A stretch of 6,776 nt of DNA from Candidatus Gastranaerophilales bacterium (lineage in GTDB: Bacteria; Cyanobacteriota; Vampirovibrionia; Gastranaerophilales; Gastranaerophilaceae). The stretch lies in the NCBI GenBank assembly GCA_947632315.1, contig CANROV010000104.1:1-6776 (forward strand). The letters run 5' to 3'. Below are positions 1 through 5,927 of this stretch, piece after piece. Both the position numbers and the translations under genes were made by a program. Within the stretch, counting starts at the first letter, position 1. Each line of letters starts with the position of its first letter. A model generated the notes under the pieces. The model did not search any database, was not told the DNA's origin, and was given only the letters and a program-made list of their open reading frames with translations.

Positions 1-179
1 ATAAAATTATCCGCTAAAGTATTAGAATTTCCGTTAATTCTGGGGCTTCCCGTTATTACTAATATTTTCATTTTATTCTCCTTATTTATTTTTAGCGGTA
101 CAAATTTTGAAAGTATTGCACCAAATGCCATAACACTAGCTGTAATTAAAGAATTTTTTATAAAATTTCTTCTGTTCAT
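1..179 (-). CDS. Flavodoxin/NAD(P)H-dependent FMN reductase family protein with Tat-like leader (5' part, runs off window)
   Basis: Reading leftward from the ATG at 179, one open frame runs to the window edge (59 complete codons). Residues 1-28 look like a twin-arginine signal: NRRNFIK matches the S/T-R-R-x-F-L-K pattern at most positions and is followed by a hydrophobic stretch (SLITASVMAFGAIL). From residue 37 the sequence MKILVITGSPR followed by INGNSNTL is the typical N-terminus of flavodoxin-fold FMN reductases, with the GSPR-x-x-x-x-S loop that binds FMN phosphate. The family uses NAD(P)H to reduce FMN, quinones or other small acceptors. The start at 179 has only a weak ribosome site, whereas an internal ATG at 71 has a strong one, so the mature start is uncertain. 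The gene lies behind a copy of the TetR-type operator/promoter at 231-282. The family call is firm for so short a piece; export is inferred. Confidence 0.8.
   Translation of the reverse strand, partial: MNRRNFIKNSLITASVMAFGAILSKFVPLKINKENKMKILVITGSPRINGNSNTLADNF
78..83 (-). promoter_or_regulatory. Strong ribosome binding site for an internal start at 71
   Basis: On the minus strand AAGGAG stands 6 bases before the in-frame ATG at 71-69, ideal spacing. That ATG begins the canonical flavodoxin-family N-terminus (MKILVITGSPR). The site implies that a leaderless cytoplasmic form can be made in addition to, or instead of, the Tat-leader form from 179. Confidence 0.7.
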
Positions 180-181
180 TT

Positions 182-214
182 TTATATCCAAGCACCAAGC
201 ACTATTTTATCCAA
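182..214 (-). other. Possible leader ORF, resembling the N-terminus of an aldo/keto reductase
   Basis: A TTG at 214 is preceded by AAAAGGGG with 7 bases of spacing and opens a 10-codon frame reading (M/L)DKIVLGAWI, then TAA. Its stop is 2 bases before the ATG of the flavodoxin-family gene at 179, the same stop-to-start gap as between the two AKR genes downstream. The peptide resembles the start of the AKR gene at 4227 (AKIALGAWAWG), and the DNA underneath is also similar (CCAAGCACC-AGC-C-ATTTT pattern on the plus strand at 188-208 and 4196-4216). It may be the stump of a lost AKR gene, a translationally coupled leader, or coincidence. Confidence 0.35.
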
Positions 215-230
215 TTCAATACCCCTTTTA

Positions 231-282
231 TATTGACACAATGTCAAAATTAATATATCATTATAGTGACATGATGTCAATA
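231..282. promoter_or_regulatory. Divergent promoter with two TetR-type operators, copy 1
   Basis: Two dyads with TGACA-N3-TGTCA geometry lie with centres 33 bp apart: TTGACACAATGTCAA at 233-247 (6-base perfect arms, 3-base spacer) and TGACATGATGTCA at 267-279 (5-base arms). Each supplies the -35 of one strand. On minus, TTGACA (280-275), 17 bases, TATATT (257-252) points at the flavodoxin-family gene. On plus, TTGACA (233-238), 17 bases, TATCAT (256-261) points at non-coding DNA. The element matches 5928-5979 at 50 of 52 positions, so the TetR protein encoded at 5288-5905 probably binds both. Binding is inferred; the dyads and promoter hexamers are visible. Confidence 0.75.
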
Positions 283-398
283 AGAAACTTGTTAAATTGA
301 AATTTTTGAACAAAAAGATAAAATTAAAATTTTAAGGATATTTGTGATGTTTTATAATAATTAAAAATTAATTTACATTATTAACTTTAAACATGTCA

Positions 399-719
399 TT
401 AATTCAAGAAACTGTTTAAAATCTTATAAGCAAGTCTAATATCATCCTCGCTTGCATTTTCTAACATAAGATTAATATCTTCTTTTAGTTCTTTTATGCT
501 TTTGTATTGAGTACACATATATAATTTATAGGGTTCAACCTGCAATGCTTGTGCAATTTTTTCCAAATTGTCATCATTAGGATGATAAATACCGCTTTCA
601 ATTTTGCTGATACTTGAAGCGCCAATATTTGTAAGTTCAGATAGCTGTTCTTGTGTCAAATTTTTTGACAATCTGATTTCTTTAATTCTTTTACCTAATA
701 ATTCTTTGATTTTTGACAT
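399..719 (-). CDS. XRE/Cro-C1-type helix-turn-helix transcriptional regulator
   Basis: The 106-residue protein has an N-terminal HTH_3 domain at about residues 8-66: RIKEIRLSKNLTQEQLSELT, then GASSISKIESG as recognition helix, then the usual LEKIAQALQV helix. The remaining ~40 residues are a short charged helical tail, perhaps for dimerisation. It is expected to be a cytoplasmic DNA-binding repressor. It is divergent from the TM2/TPR operon that starts at 875, and a 7+7 inverted repeat (761-781) lies between them, so control of that operon and of itself is likely but inferred. The start at 719 has only a weak ribosome site (GGGG, 4 bases away), yet MSKIKELLGKRIKEIR is the normal family N-terminus. 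Nothing marks it as a phage repressor in particular. Confidence 0.9.
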   Translation of the reverse strand: MSKIKELLGKRIKEIRLSKNLTQEQLSELTNIGASSISKIESGIYHPNDDNLEKIAQALQVEPYKLYMCTQYKSIKELKEDINLMLENASEDDIRLAYKILNSFLN

Positions 720-760
720 AAGACCCCAGCACTATTTTTAAATAAATTTATAAAAAATAG

Positions 761-781
761 AATTAGCTTAAACCGCTAATT
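761..781. promoter_or_regulatory. Inverted repeat, candidate operator of the XRE regulator
   Basis: AATTAGC and GCTAATT form perfect 7-base arms around a 7-base spacer, just upstream of the plus-strand -35 hexamer at 786 and about 40-60 bases upstream of the XRE start codon. Position, symmetry and the neighbouring HTH gene suggest an autoregulatory operator; this is inference. Confidence 0.4.
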
Positions 782-785
782 TATG

Positions 786-814
786 TTGACAATTTGTTGT
801 TTAAGGAATAAAAT
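786..814 (+). promoter_or_regulatory. Sigma70-type promoter of the TM2/TPR operon
   Basis: A perfect -35 TTGACA (786-791), a 17-base spacer and TAAAAT as -10 (809-814) predict a transcript start near 821, about 54 bases before the ATG at 875. The inverted repeat at 761-781 ends 4 bases upstream of the -35. Confidence 0.65.
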
Positions 815-874
815 ATGTATAAAATAGAAAATTAAAACTCAAAAATTGTACCTTAGCGCATTAAGAAGGAAAAT

Positions 875-1342
875 ATGTCAAAGATAATAAATATCGAAAA
901 TGAAATTGTAATAATCGGAACAGATAACGGAGGTATTCAAGAAGTCAGAATATCGGATTGCAATTTTGAACCAGCAATTGGCGATGAGGTTGAAATATTT
1001 TCAACAGAAACAAAAACGGTTGTAATTAAAAAACAAAAAGAATTGCAAAATAATGCAAATTTAAGCCAAGGTGCAATAAATATAAATGTAAGTAATAGTA
1101 ATACGATTCCACAGACCCCTCTTTATGTTACAGGCGGAAAAGTTGTTAATAAATTGATTTATTGTATTTTAGCATTTTTTCTTGGAGGAATTGGGGTACA
1201 TAAGTTTTATGCAGGCAAAATTGGTACAGGAATTATATTTTTTATATTTTGCTGGACTTGGATACCGGTAATAATTGGTGTAATAGATTGCATAATTGCC
1301 TCTTTTAAAGAAAGTGATGCCAATGGTAATATCATTGTTTAA
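875..1342 (+). CDS. TM2-domain membrane protein
   Basis: The protein has 155 residues. Residues 1-55 are a soluble, beta-rich, KOW/OB-like stretch (alternating hydrophobic residues, ending in KTVVIKKQK). Residues 56-88 are an Asn/Ser-rich linker. Residues 89-143 form a TM2 domain: a first membrane helix at about 93-108, the diagnostic turn GGIGVHKFYAGK, and a second helix at about 117-142 (IIFFIFCWTWIPVIIGVIDC). TM2 domains are common in bacteria, usually fused to other modules, and their biochemical role is not established. The start at 875 has AGAAGGA 4 bases upstream. It is the first gene of a plus-strand operon; the lipoprotein gene follows after 20 bases. The family call is firm; the role of the N-terminal part is unknown. 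Confidence 0.9.
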   Translation: MSKIINIENEIVIIGTDNGGIQEVRISDCNFEPAIGDEVEIFSTETKTVVIKKQKELQNNANLSQGAININVSNSNTIPQTPLYVTGGKVVNKLIYCILAFFLGGIGVHKFYAGKIGTGIIFFIFCWTWIPVIIGVIDCIIASFKESDANGNIIV

Positions 1343-1362
1343 TAATATGTAAGTAGGAAAAC

Positions 1363-2664
1363 ATGAAAAAGATATTGTTGTCTTTAGTATTAATATCAAC
1401 GGTTTTATTGAGTGGTTGTTCAAAAACTGATACTTATTTTATAAAAATTGCAAACAGCGCATTTGAAAACAATGATTATAAAACAGCAATAAGAAATTAT
1501 AGATTAGCTTTAATGCTAGATAAAAATAATTCCAAAGCATATACGCAATATTGCGCTTGCGAAAGTTATTTGTATGATAAAAATAAAAAAATTAATTTAG
1601 AAAAAGCTATAAAAAATTGCGATAAAGCACTTGAAGTAGATTCAAAAAACTATGAAGCTCATTTTTACAAAGGTAGAATTTTATCTCAACTCGATAAAGA
1701 CCAAGAAGCAATAGAAGAATATACAAAATCAATCAATATAAACCCTAATTTTTCTAATGCTTATCTAAATCGAGGTGCAATATATGAAAAATTAAAAATG
1801 AATAATGAAGCATTGTGGAATTATTCAAAAGTAATTGAATTAAATGACCCCGATATGTTGATATACGGATATTCCGCAAGAGCAAATTTCTATCAAAATA
1901 ACAACAACTTGCAAAATGCAAATAAAGATATAGAAAAAATCTCAAAAATTGAAATAAAGCACAACAATGCTATAGATTATGAATTAAGAGGCTATGCAAA
2001 ATTTTTAATTAAAGATTATAACGGTGCTATTTTTGATTTTACTCAATCTGTTAAACTGGATGATTCAATAGAAGATAATTATTTTTATTTGGCATTTTCG
2101 CAAATATTAAAAGAAGATTTTAAAAATAGCGAAAAAACTCTTGATGAAGCTATGAAAAAATTTAAAAATTCATCAAAATTATACTATTTACAAGGTCTTG
2201 TTAATTTTGAGCAAAAAACAAGAGCCTGCTCCTCTAATCCTAATTCTTGTAATTTATCAAAAGATGATTTAGCAGATTTTGAAATCGCAAAAGAACTTGC
2301 ACTAAAAGATGGAAACAATCAAATATACGATTTTTGCATTGAAACCGAAAAAGAAGCGATTAAAATTTTAAAAGAATATGATAAATATGAGTCAAAAAAT
2401 GAAGAACCGCCAACCCACAAATCTAAATTAATGGAATTGGTAGATAAATCTGATAGTCCCGAGGATTTTTATAATAACTTAATGGGTGGTTATTGGGAAA
2501 ATATTCTTCAAGGAGAAATCCAAAAATATAACATGGCAATAAACCAAAAAGACTATATAAATGCTTGTATTTCAGCAGGTGTTATTTCTCAAGCCTACTA
2601 TGAATTAAAAGATGAAGTGAATTATAATAAATGGAATTCTATACAAAATGGAGTTTGTGAATAA
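1363..2664 (+). CDS. TPR-repeat lipoprotein
   Basis: The protein has 433 residues. The N-terminus is a lipoprotein signal: MKK, a hydrophobic core, then lipobox LLSGC with the lipidated Cys at residue 19, so it is expected to be membrane-anchored outside the cytoplasm. Tetratricopeptide repeats follow at about residues 25-57, 65-97, 98-131, 132-165, 205-237 and 239-271, seen by the recurring A-x-x-x-Y/F-x-x-A-I/L pattern (DYKTAIRNYRLAL, DQEAIEEYTKSI, DYNGAIFDFTQSV). The C-terminal third (about 290-433) has a Cys pair (289, 296) and charged helices but no domain I recognise. TPRs are protein-interaction scaffolds; no partner can be named. The ribosome site TAGGA lies 4 bases from the ATG. The gene sits between TM2 and small membrane protein genes, suggesting an envelope complex. 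Confidence 0.92.
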   Translation: MKKILLSLVLISTVLLSGCSKTDTYFIKIANSAFENNDYKTAIRNYRLALMLDKNNSKAYTQYCACESYLYDKNKKINLEKAIKNCDKALEVDSKNYEAHFYKGRILSQLDKDQEAIEEYTKSININPNFSNAYLNRGAIYEKLKMNNEALWNYSKVIELNDPDMLIYGYSARANFYQNNNNLQNANKDIEKISKIEIKHNNAIDYELRGYAKFLIKDYNGAIFDFTQSVKLDDSIEDNYFYLAFSQILKEDFKNSEKTLDEAMKKFKNSSKLYYLQGLVNFEQKTRACSSNPNSCNLSKDDLADFEIAKELALKDGNNQIYDFCIETEKEAIKILKEYDKYESKNEEPPTHKSKLMELVDKSDSPEDFYNNLMGGYWENILQGEIQKYNMAINQKDYINACISAGVISQAYYELKDEVNYNKWNSIQNGVCE

Positions 2665-2665
2665 G

Positions 2666-3187
2666 ATGATAAATTTAACAGAAAATAATATTGATTTAAG
2701 TAATTTAAAGAAGGTAAGTTCAGTAAAATTTTTAATTTTTAGTGCATTAACATTTAATATATATCAATATTTTTGGTTAATTTTGCGGTTTAAAACTTTG
2801 AATAAAATATCTAAATCAAAATATAACAGTATTTCATTGCAAATTTTACTACTGTTTGGATTATTTTTTTATGTTGTCATTTGTTTGCAAATTGTTTCTA
2901 TTCTTGTTCCCATTTTATCAGGAGAGCAAATCAGCGATATAATTGAGCTTAATACAGTGCTTTTATATTTTTCCGTTGCATTATACACGATAGAATTAAT
3001 AATTTCTTTTAAAATAATAAAAATAATTGAAGAATACGCATTAATTGAAAATAAAAAAATAATTAGACATAATATTGTCTGGCTTGTATTATTAAAATTT
3101 ATATATGTTAATTTTGCACTGAACTGTTTTTCAAAAAGATTAAATGAATCAGAAGTTATAGATGAGATTTTATCTGTAACTAAATAG
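2666..3187 (+). CDS. Small polytopic membrane protein, DUF4234-like
   Basis: Counted from the ATG at 2666 the protein has 173 residues with about four membrane helices (around 20-41, 57-84, 98-121, 138-155) joined by short basic loops. The first, FLIFSALTFNIYQYFWL followed by KTLNKI, resembles the G/NIY-x-x-x-W segment of DUF4234 membrane proteins; this is a weak family suggestion and the function is unknown. I prefer 2666 because it follows the lipoprotein stop by one base and GGAG lies 12 bases upstream, pointing to coupled translation. An in-frame ATG at 2648 would add six residues and overlap the lipoprotein gene by 17 bases. It is the last gene of the plus-strand operon and converges with the AKR genes. 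Confidence 0.75.
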   Translation: MINLTENNIDLSNLKKVSSVKFLIFSALTFNIYQYFWLILRFKTLNKISKSKYNSISLQILLLFGLFFYVVICLQIVSILVPILSGEQISDIIELNTVLLYFSVALYTIELIISFKIIKIIEEYALIENKKIIRHNIVWLVLLKFIYVNFALNCFSKRLNESEVIDEILSVTK

Positions 3188-3267
3188 ACTGCTTGTTTAT
3201 ATTACATTTTTTGTATTGTTTATCCATACACGATTTTGTTTGAATTTTGTGGTTTATTTCAAGCAGT
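3188..3267. repeat. Widely spaced inverted repeat between convergent genes
   Basis: ACTGCTTG (3188-3195) begins right after the membrane-protein stop codon, and its exact complement CAAGCAGT lies at 3260-3267; 64 bases separate the arms. The intervening DNA is mostly the AKR remnant. The arms could close a long-loop stem or be chance. There is no GC-rich hairpin with a T-run that would qualify as a normal terminator here. Confidence 0.3.
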
Positions 3268-3307
3268 AAGTACAGAAGTATAGTTCATCAAATATAATTT
3301 ATTTCAT
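3211..3307 (-). pseudogene. Decayed 3' end of an aldo/keto reductase gene
   Basis: This stretch aligns in the same orientation with the 3' end of the intact AKR gene (4230-5276). Positions 3219-3260 match 4258-4300 at about 36 of 43 positions with one gap, and 3279-3307 match 4333-4360 closely. Read on minus, NKPQNSNK appears in one frame and RVWINNTK in the next, against NKPQDANKNHVWINNAK in the intact protein. The frame is broken by one missing T (T4 here versus T5 there), and about 18 bases between the two blocks are lost. It abuts and slightly overlaps the 3' end of the broken AKR gene. It is a relic of another AKR copy closer to the intact gene than to its immediate neighbour. Confidence 0.75.
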
Positions 3308-4227
3308 TTCTTTTTCCCAATAGCGAATTATATTTATATTTAAAGTTTTTGCTAAATTTTCAATTTTTTCTATTTCGCCATCGGTTAATTTTATGTTAAG
3401 TGCTTTGATTATATCTTCAACATGTCGTACTTTTGTAACTCCGACAATAGGCAAAGTCCCTTTTGCGATAGCCCAAGCAACGGGAATTTGTGCAACACCG
3501 ACATTATATTTATCTGCAATTTCTTTTAGTCCCGAATTTAGTGTTTCAAGTTTATCAAGTATCGGGTTGTATGTCTTTCCCCTGTCCGAATTTTCAGGGA
3601 ACGGATGTTTTGTATCATATTTTCCTGTGAGTGCCCCTTGTTCTAAAACCATATAAGAAAAGAATGTTATATTATTTTTCTTGCAGTAATCAAGAATGCC
3701 TGATGTTTCACTTGAGCGATTTAGAATGCTAAAGTGGTTTTGAACGGCTGATATTTTTAATCCCTCACTTGCTAATATCTCTTGAGCTTCTTTTATTTCA
3801 GCCAAATTATGATTAGATAGCCCGATTTTTCCGATTTTGCCGCTTTTTGCTAATGGAATTAATTCACGAACCCATTTTGGAGCATCGGTCGGGTTATGAA
3901 TCCAATAATAATCTATAAAATCAACTCCCAACAACTGGGCACTTTTTCAAACATTGATGTTACAGGATTTCCCTTAAACATTGACGCACATTGCGGAGTG
4001 AATTTAGCACTTATTTCAAAAGTTTCTCTCGGTACGGTTTTTAAAAAACTTCCTAATATCTTTTCGCTTATTCCCATGCCGTAAACATAAGCACTATCCC
4101 ATAAATTTAATCCGTTTTTCATTGCCGTATCAAAAATCGGTTTTAAATCATCGAGCGAGTAATTATTTCCAAATGTTGCGTCATTTCCCCAAGCCCAAGC
4201 ACCGAGCGCAATTTTTGCTTGTCCCAT
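3299..4227 (-). pseudogene. Aldo/keto reductase, interrupted by a single-base frameshift
   Basis: Two frames together encode one AKR of about 309 residues, a normal family length. The first part (from the ATG at 4227) carries KIALGAWAWG, the catalytic Asp44 and Tyr49 (LWDSAYVYG) and Lys75 (SAKFTP). After residue Lys95 the frame is lost and ends at 3913. The other frame continues with SAQLLGVDFIDYYWIHNP, giving catalytic His111, then the NADPH-binding C-terminal half (PIVGVTKVRHVEDIIKAL). One extra A in the A5 run (T5 at 3943-3947 on plus) would restore the protein. The family reduces aldehydes and ketones with NAD(P)H on a TIM barrel. The start lies 2 bases after the upstream AKR stop, with AAAGGA 6 bases before it, so it is coupled to that gene. 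A sequencing error is possible; otherwise it is a recent pseudogene. Confidence 0.88.
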
Positions 4228-4229
4228 AA

Positions 4230-5276
4230 TTAATCCTTTCCTATTTGTTTTGCATTATTTATCCATACGTGATTTTTGTTTGCATCTTGCGGTTTATTTT
4301 GAGCCATAACTCCTGCAAGTGCGTGGGGAATGTATAATTCTTCAAGATAATTTATTTCATCCTGCGTAAGTTCTAGTTCAACAGATTTAACCGCCCCTTC
4401 AATATGAGATAGTTTAGTTGCGCCCACAACAGGCGAGGTTACTTTTGTTAATAACCACGCTAATGATACTTCCGTCATTGAAACTCCTTTATTTAAGGCA
4501 ATTTCTCCAACTCTTTCAATGATTTTATTATCATATTCAGCAGTTTTATCATACTTAAATTTTGCGTAAGAATCTTCTTTCAATCTTTTGGTTGTTTGAC
4601 CGATATGTCTTGATAATCTTCCTGAAGCTAATGCAGAATATGGAGTAAGAGCAATATGCTCTTCCTTGCAGTATGGAATCATTTCTCTTTCTTCTTCTCT
4701 GTGGATTAAATTATAATGCCCCTGAATTGATATAAATTCGGCAAATCCGTTGTTTCTTGCATAGTTATTTGCTTTAGCAAGCTGCCACGCAAAGCAGTTT
4801 GAAATACCTATATATCTGACTTTTCCTTGCTTTACAACATTGTTAAGCCCCTCAATAATATCTTCAATAGGGGTATTATAATCCCACATGTGATAAATAT
4901 ATAAATCAACATAATCCATTGCCAAATTTTGAAGGCTTTTATTTAAGCAGTTTTCAATATGTTTTTGCCCCGATATGTTGTTTTCAATTTCGTCAGGGGT
5001 GCGAGGAGTGAATTTTGTCGCTATTACATAATCATCTCTTTTTGCAAAATCTTTTAAAGCACGCCCGACGTATTGTTCGCTAGATCCTCCTTGATAAACT
5101 ATTGCAGTATCAAAAAAATTAATCCCTTTTTCCAACCCTGCTTTTATAATTTCTCTTGTGGTATTTTCATCAACTGTCCAAGAATGCTGACCGTTTGAGC
5201 TATCCCCAAAACCCATACAGCCCATACATATTCTTGAAACTTTTAAATCCGATTTTCCTAAATTAGTGTATTTCAT
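4230..5276 (-). CDS. Aldo/keto reductase, intact (YajO/IolS/Tas-like group)
   Basis: The protein has 348 residues and is complete from MKYTNLGKSDLKVSRICMG to the C-terminal HVWINNAKQ. The catalytic tetrad is all present: Asp56 and Tyr61 (NFFDTAIVYQ), Lys88 (IATKFTPR) and His129 (DLYIYHMWD). Typical later blocks are GKVRYIGISN, TPYSALASGRLSR and SPVVGATKLSHIEGAV, the last contacting the NADPH phosphate. It should be a cytoplasmic NADPH-dependent carbonyl reductase; the substrate cannot be read from sequence. GAGGT lies 5 bases before the ATG. It starts 11 bases after the tetR stop and is followed after 2 bases by the second AKR, so tetR and the AKRs form one operon under the autoregulated promoter at 5928-5979. 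The specific subfamily is a suggestion only. Confidence 0.93.
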   Translation of the reverse strand: MKYTNLGKSDLKVSRICMGCMGFGDSSNGQHSWTVDENTTREIIKAGLEKGINFFDTAIVYQGGSSEQYVGRALKDFAKRDDYVIATKFTPRTPDEIENNISGQKHIENCLNKSLQNLAMDYVDLYIYHMWDYNTPIEDIIEGLNNVVKQGKVRYIGISNCFAWQLAKANNYARNNGFAEFISIQGHYNLIHREEEREMIPYCKEEHIALTPYSALASGRLSRHIGQTTKRLKEDSYAKFKYDKTAEYDNKIIERVGEIALNKGVSMTEVSLAWLLTKVTSPVVGATKLSHIEGAVKSVELELTQDEINYLEELYIPHALAGVMAQNKPQDANKNHVWINNAKQIGKD

Positions 5277-5287
5277 TTTTTACCTCA

Positions 5288-5905
5288 TTATTTTAAAAGC
5301 ATTTTCACACAATTATAAGTTATTTCATAAATACTATGGTAAATAAATCCGACATCGGCAGTTTTCATTGCTTCTTTTTGTTTATCAGATACCGTTGTAT
5401 AAGGATAAATCCCGTATATAAAAGGAAACAGGGAATAAATAAAATTTGTCCTGTCGTTTTCTTGCATTTGGGGGCAGAATTTTTCAAGCAATCTGTTTAG
5501 AGTTTTCATAGAATTACCAAATGCAATTTTAAAATCCTTTAATATTTCAAGCCGGCTGTTTTCTTCCATATCAAAATGATTCATCATGAGCCTTAATAAA
5601 TCTTTTCTTTTTTCAAGACTATGAGCGATATTTTTTGCAATATCATCTTTTGATAAAACAGAATTATTTTGAATAATATTTTCCAAATCATTAACCCAAG
5701 CCTCGTATTGCCTTTTATTTAAAGTTAAAAAGATTTCTTCTTTTGTTTCAAAGTAGTTATAAATTGAAGTTCTTTTAAACGTAGTAAGCTGCGCAATATC
5801 ATTTAAAGTAATATCTTTAAAATTTTTTGATTTGTAAAGTTCTTCCGCTGCGTTTAAAATTTCTTCTTTTCTTGAATTAATAAGTTCAATTGAGCCTTTT
5901 GGCAT
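5288..5905 (-). CDS. TetR/AcrR-family transcriptional repressor
   Basis: The protein has 205 residues, the usual TetR length. The N-terminal HTH is at about residues 12-58: RKEEILNAAEELYKSKNFKDITLNDIAQLTTFKRTSIYNYFETKEEIF contains the characteristic T-x-x-x-I-A and S-I-Y-N-Y-F helices (quoted motifs: DITLNDIAQL, RTSIYNYF). Residues ~65-205 are the all-helical ligand-binding and dimerisation part, with no sign of which ligand it senses. I chose the ATG at 5905: AAAAGGA lies 8 bases upstream and the HTH starts at the normal distance. A longer frame to 6058 would read through the operator. The gene is divergent from the tautomerase operon, and both promoters carry TGACA-N3-TGTCA dyads, so repression of itself, the AKRs and the divergent operon is very likely, though inferred. 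Confidence 0.93.
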   Translation of the reverse strand: MPKGSIELINSRKEEILNAAEELYKSKNFKDITLNDIAQLTTFKRTSIYNYFETKEEIFLTLNKRQYEAWVNDLENIIQNNSVLSKDDIAKNIAHSLEKRKDLLRLMMNHFDMEENSRLEILKDFKIAFGNSMKTLNRLLEKFCPQMQENDRTNFIYSLFPFIYGIYPYTTVSDKQKEAMKTADVGFIYHSIYEITYNCVKMLLK

Positions 5906-5927
5906 ATTTAAATTCCTTTTGTCTTTA

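Noticed and set aside
347..364. Micro-ORF (ATG, five codons) after an AAGGA in the gap at 283-398
   Set aside because: Too short, and nothing conserved or recognisable; the rest of the gap is plain AT-rich DNA.
191..739. Similar stretches AGCACCAAGCACTATTTT (191) and AGACCCCAGCACTATTTT (721) before two minus-strand genes
   Set aside because: Only about 15 of 19 positions match and the first is better explained by similarity to the AKR 5' end; likely coincidence.
1169..1423. Minus-strand open frame under the TM2 gene
   Set aside because: Shadow of the TM2 coding sequence with low-complexity, implausible protein composition and no ribosome site.
3188..3298. Rho-independent terminator between the convergent operons
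   Set aside because: The only exact arms are 64 bases apart and no compact GC-rich stem followed by a T-run is present.
3393..3656. Plus-strand open frame under the broken AKR gene
   Set aside because: Antisense shadow of a conserved enzyme gene; no family features.
3299..3934. The downstream AKR half as an independent gene from a TTG start
   Set aside because: It would lack the catalytic Asp, Tyr and Lys and the start lies in the middle of a conserved beta strand; it is the second part of a broken gene.
3913..3950. Programmed -1 frameshift joining the two AKR halves
   Set aside because: The site reads GAA AAA GTG in the incoming frame, which is not a proper X-XXY-YYZ slippery heptamer, and no clear stimulating hairpin was seen; a plain one-base indel explains it.
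3896..4084. Plus-strand open frame across the AKR frameshift region
   Set aside because: Antisense shadow of the AKR coding sequence.
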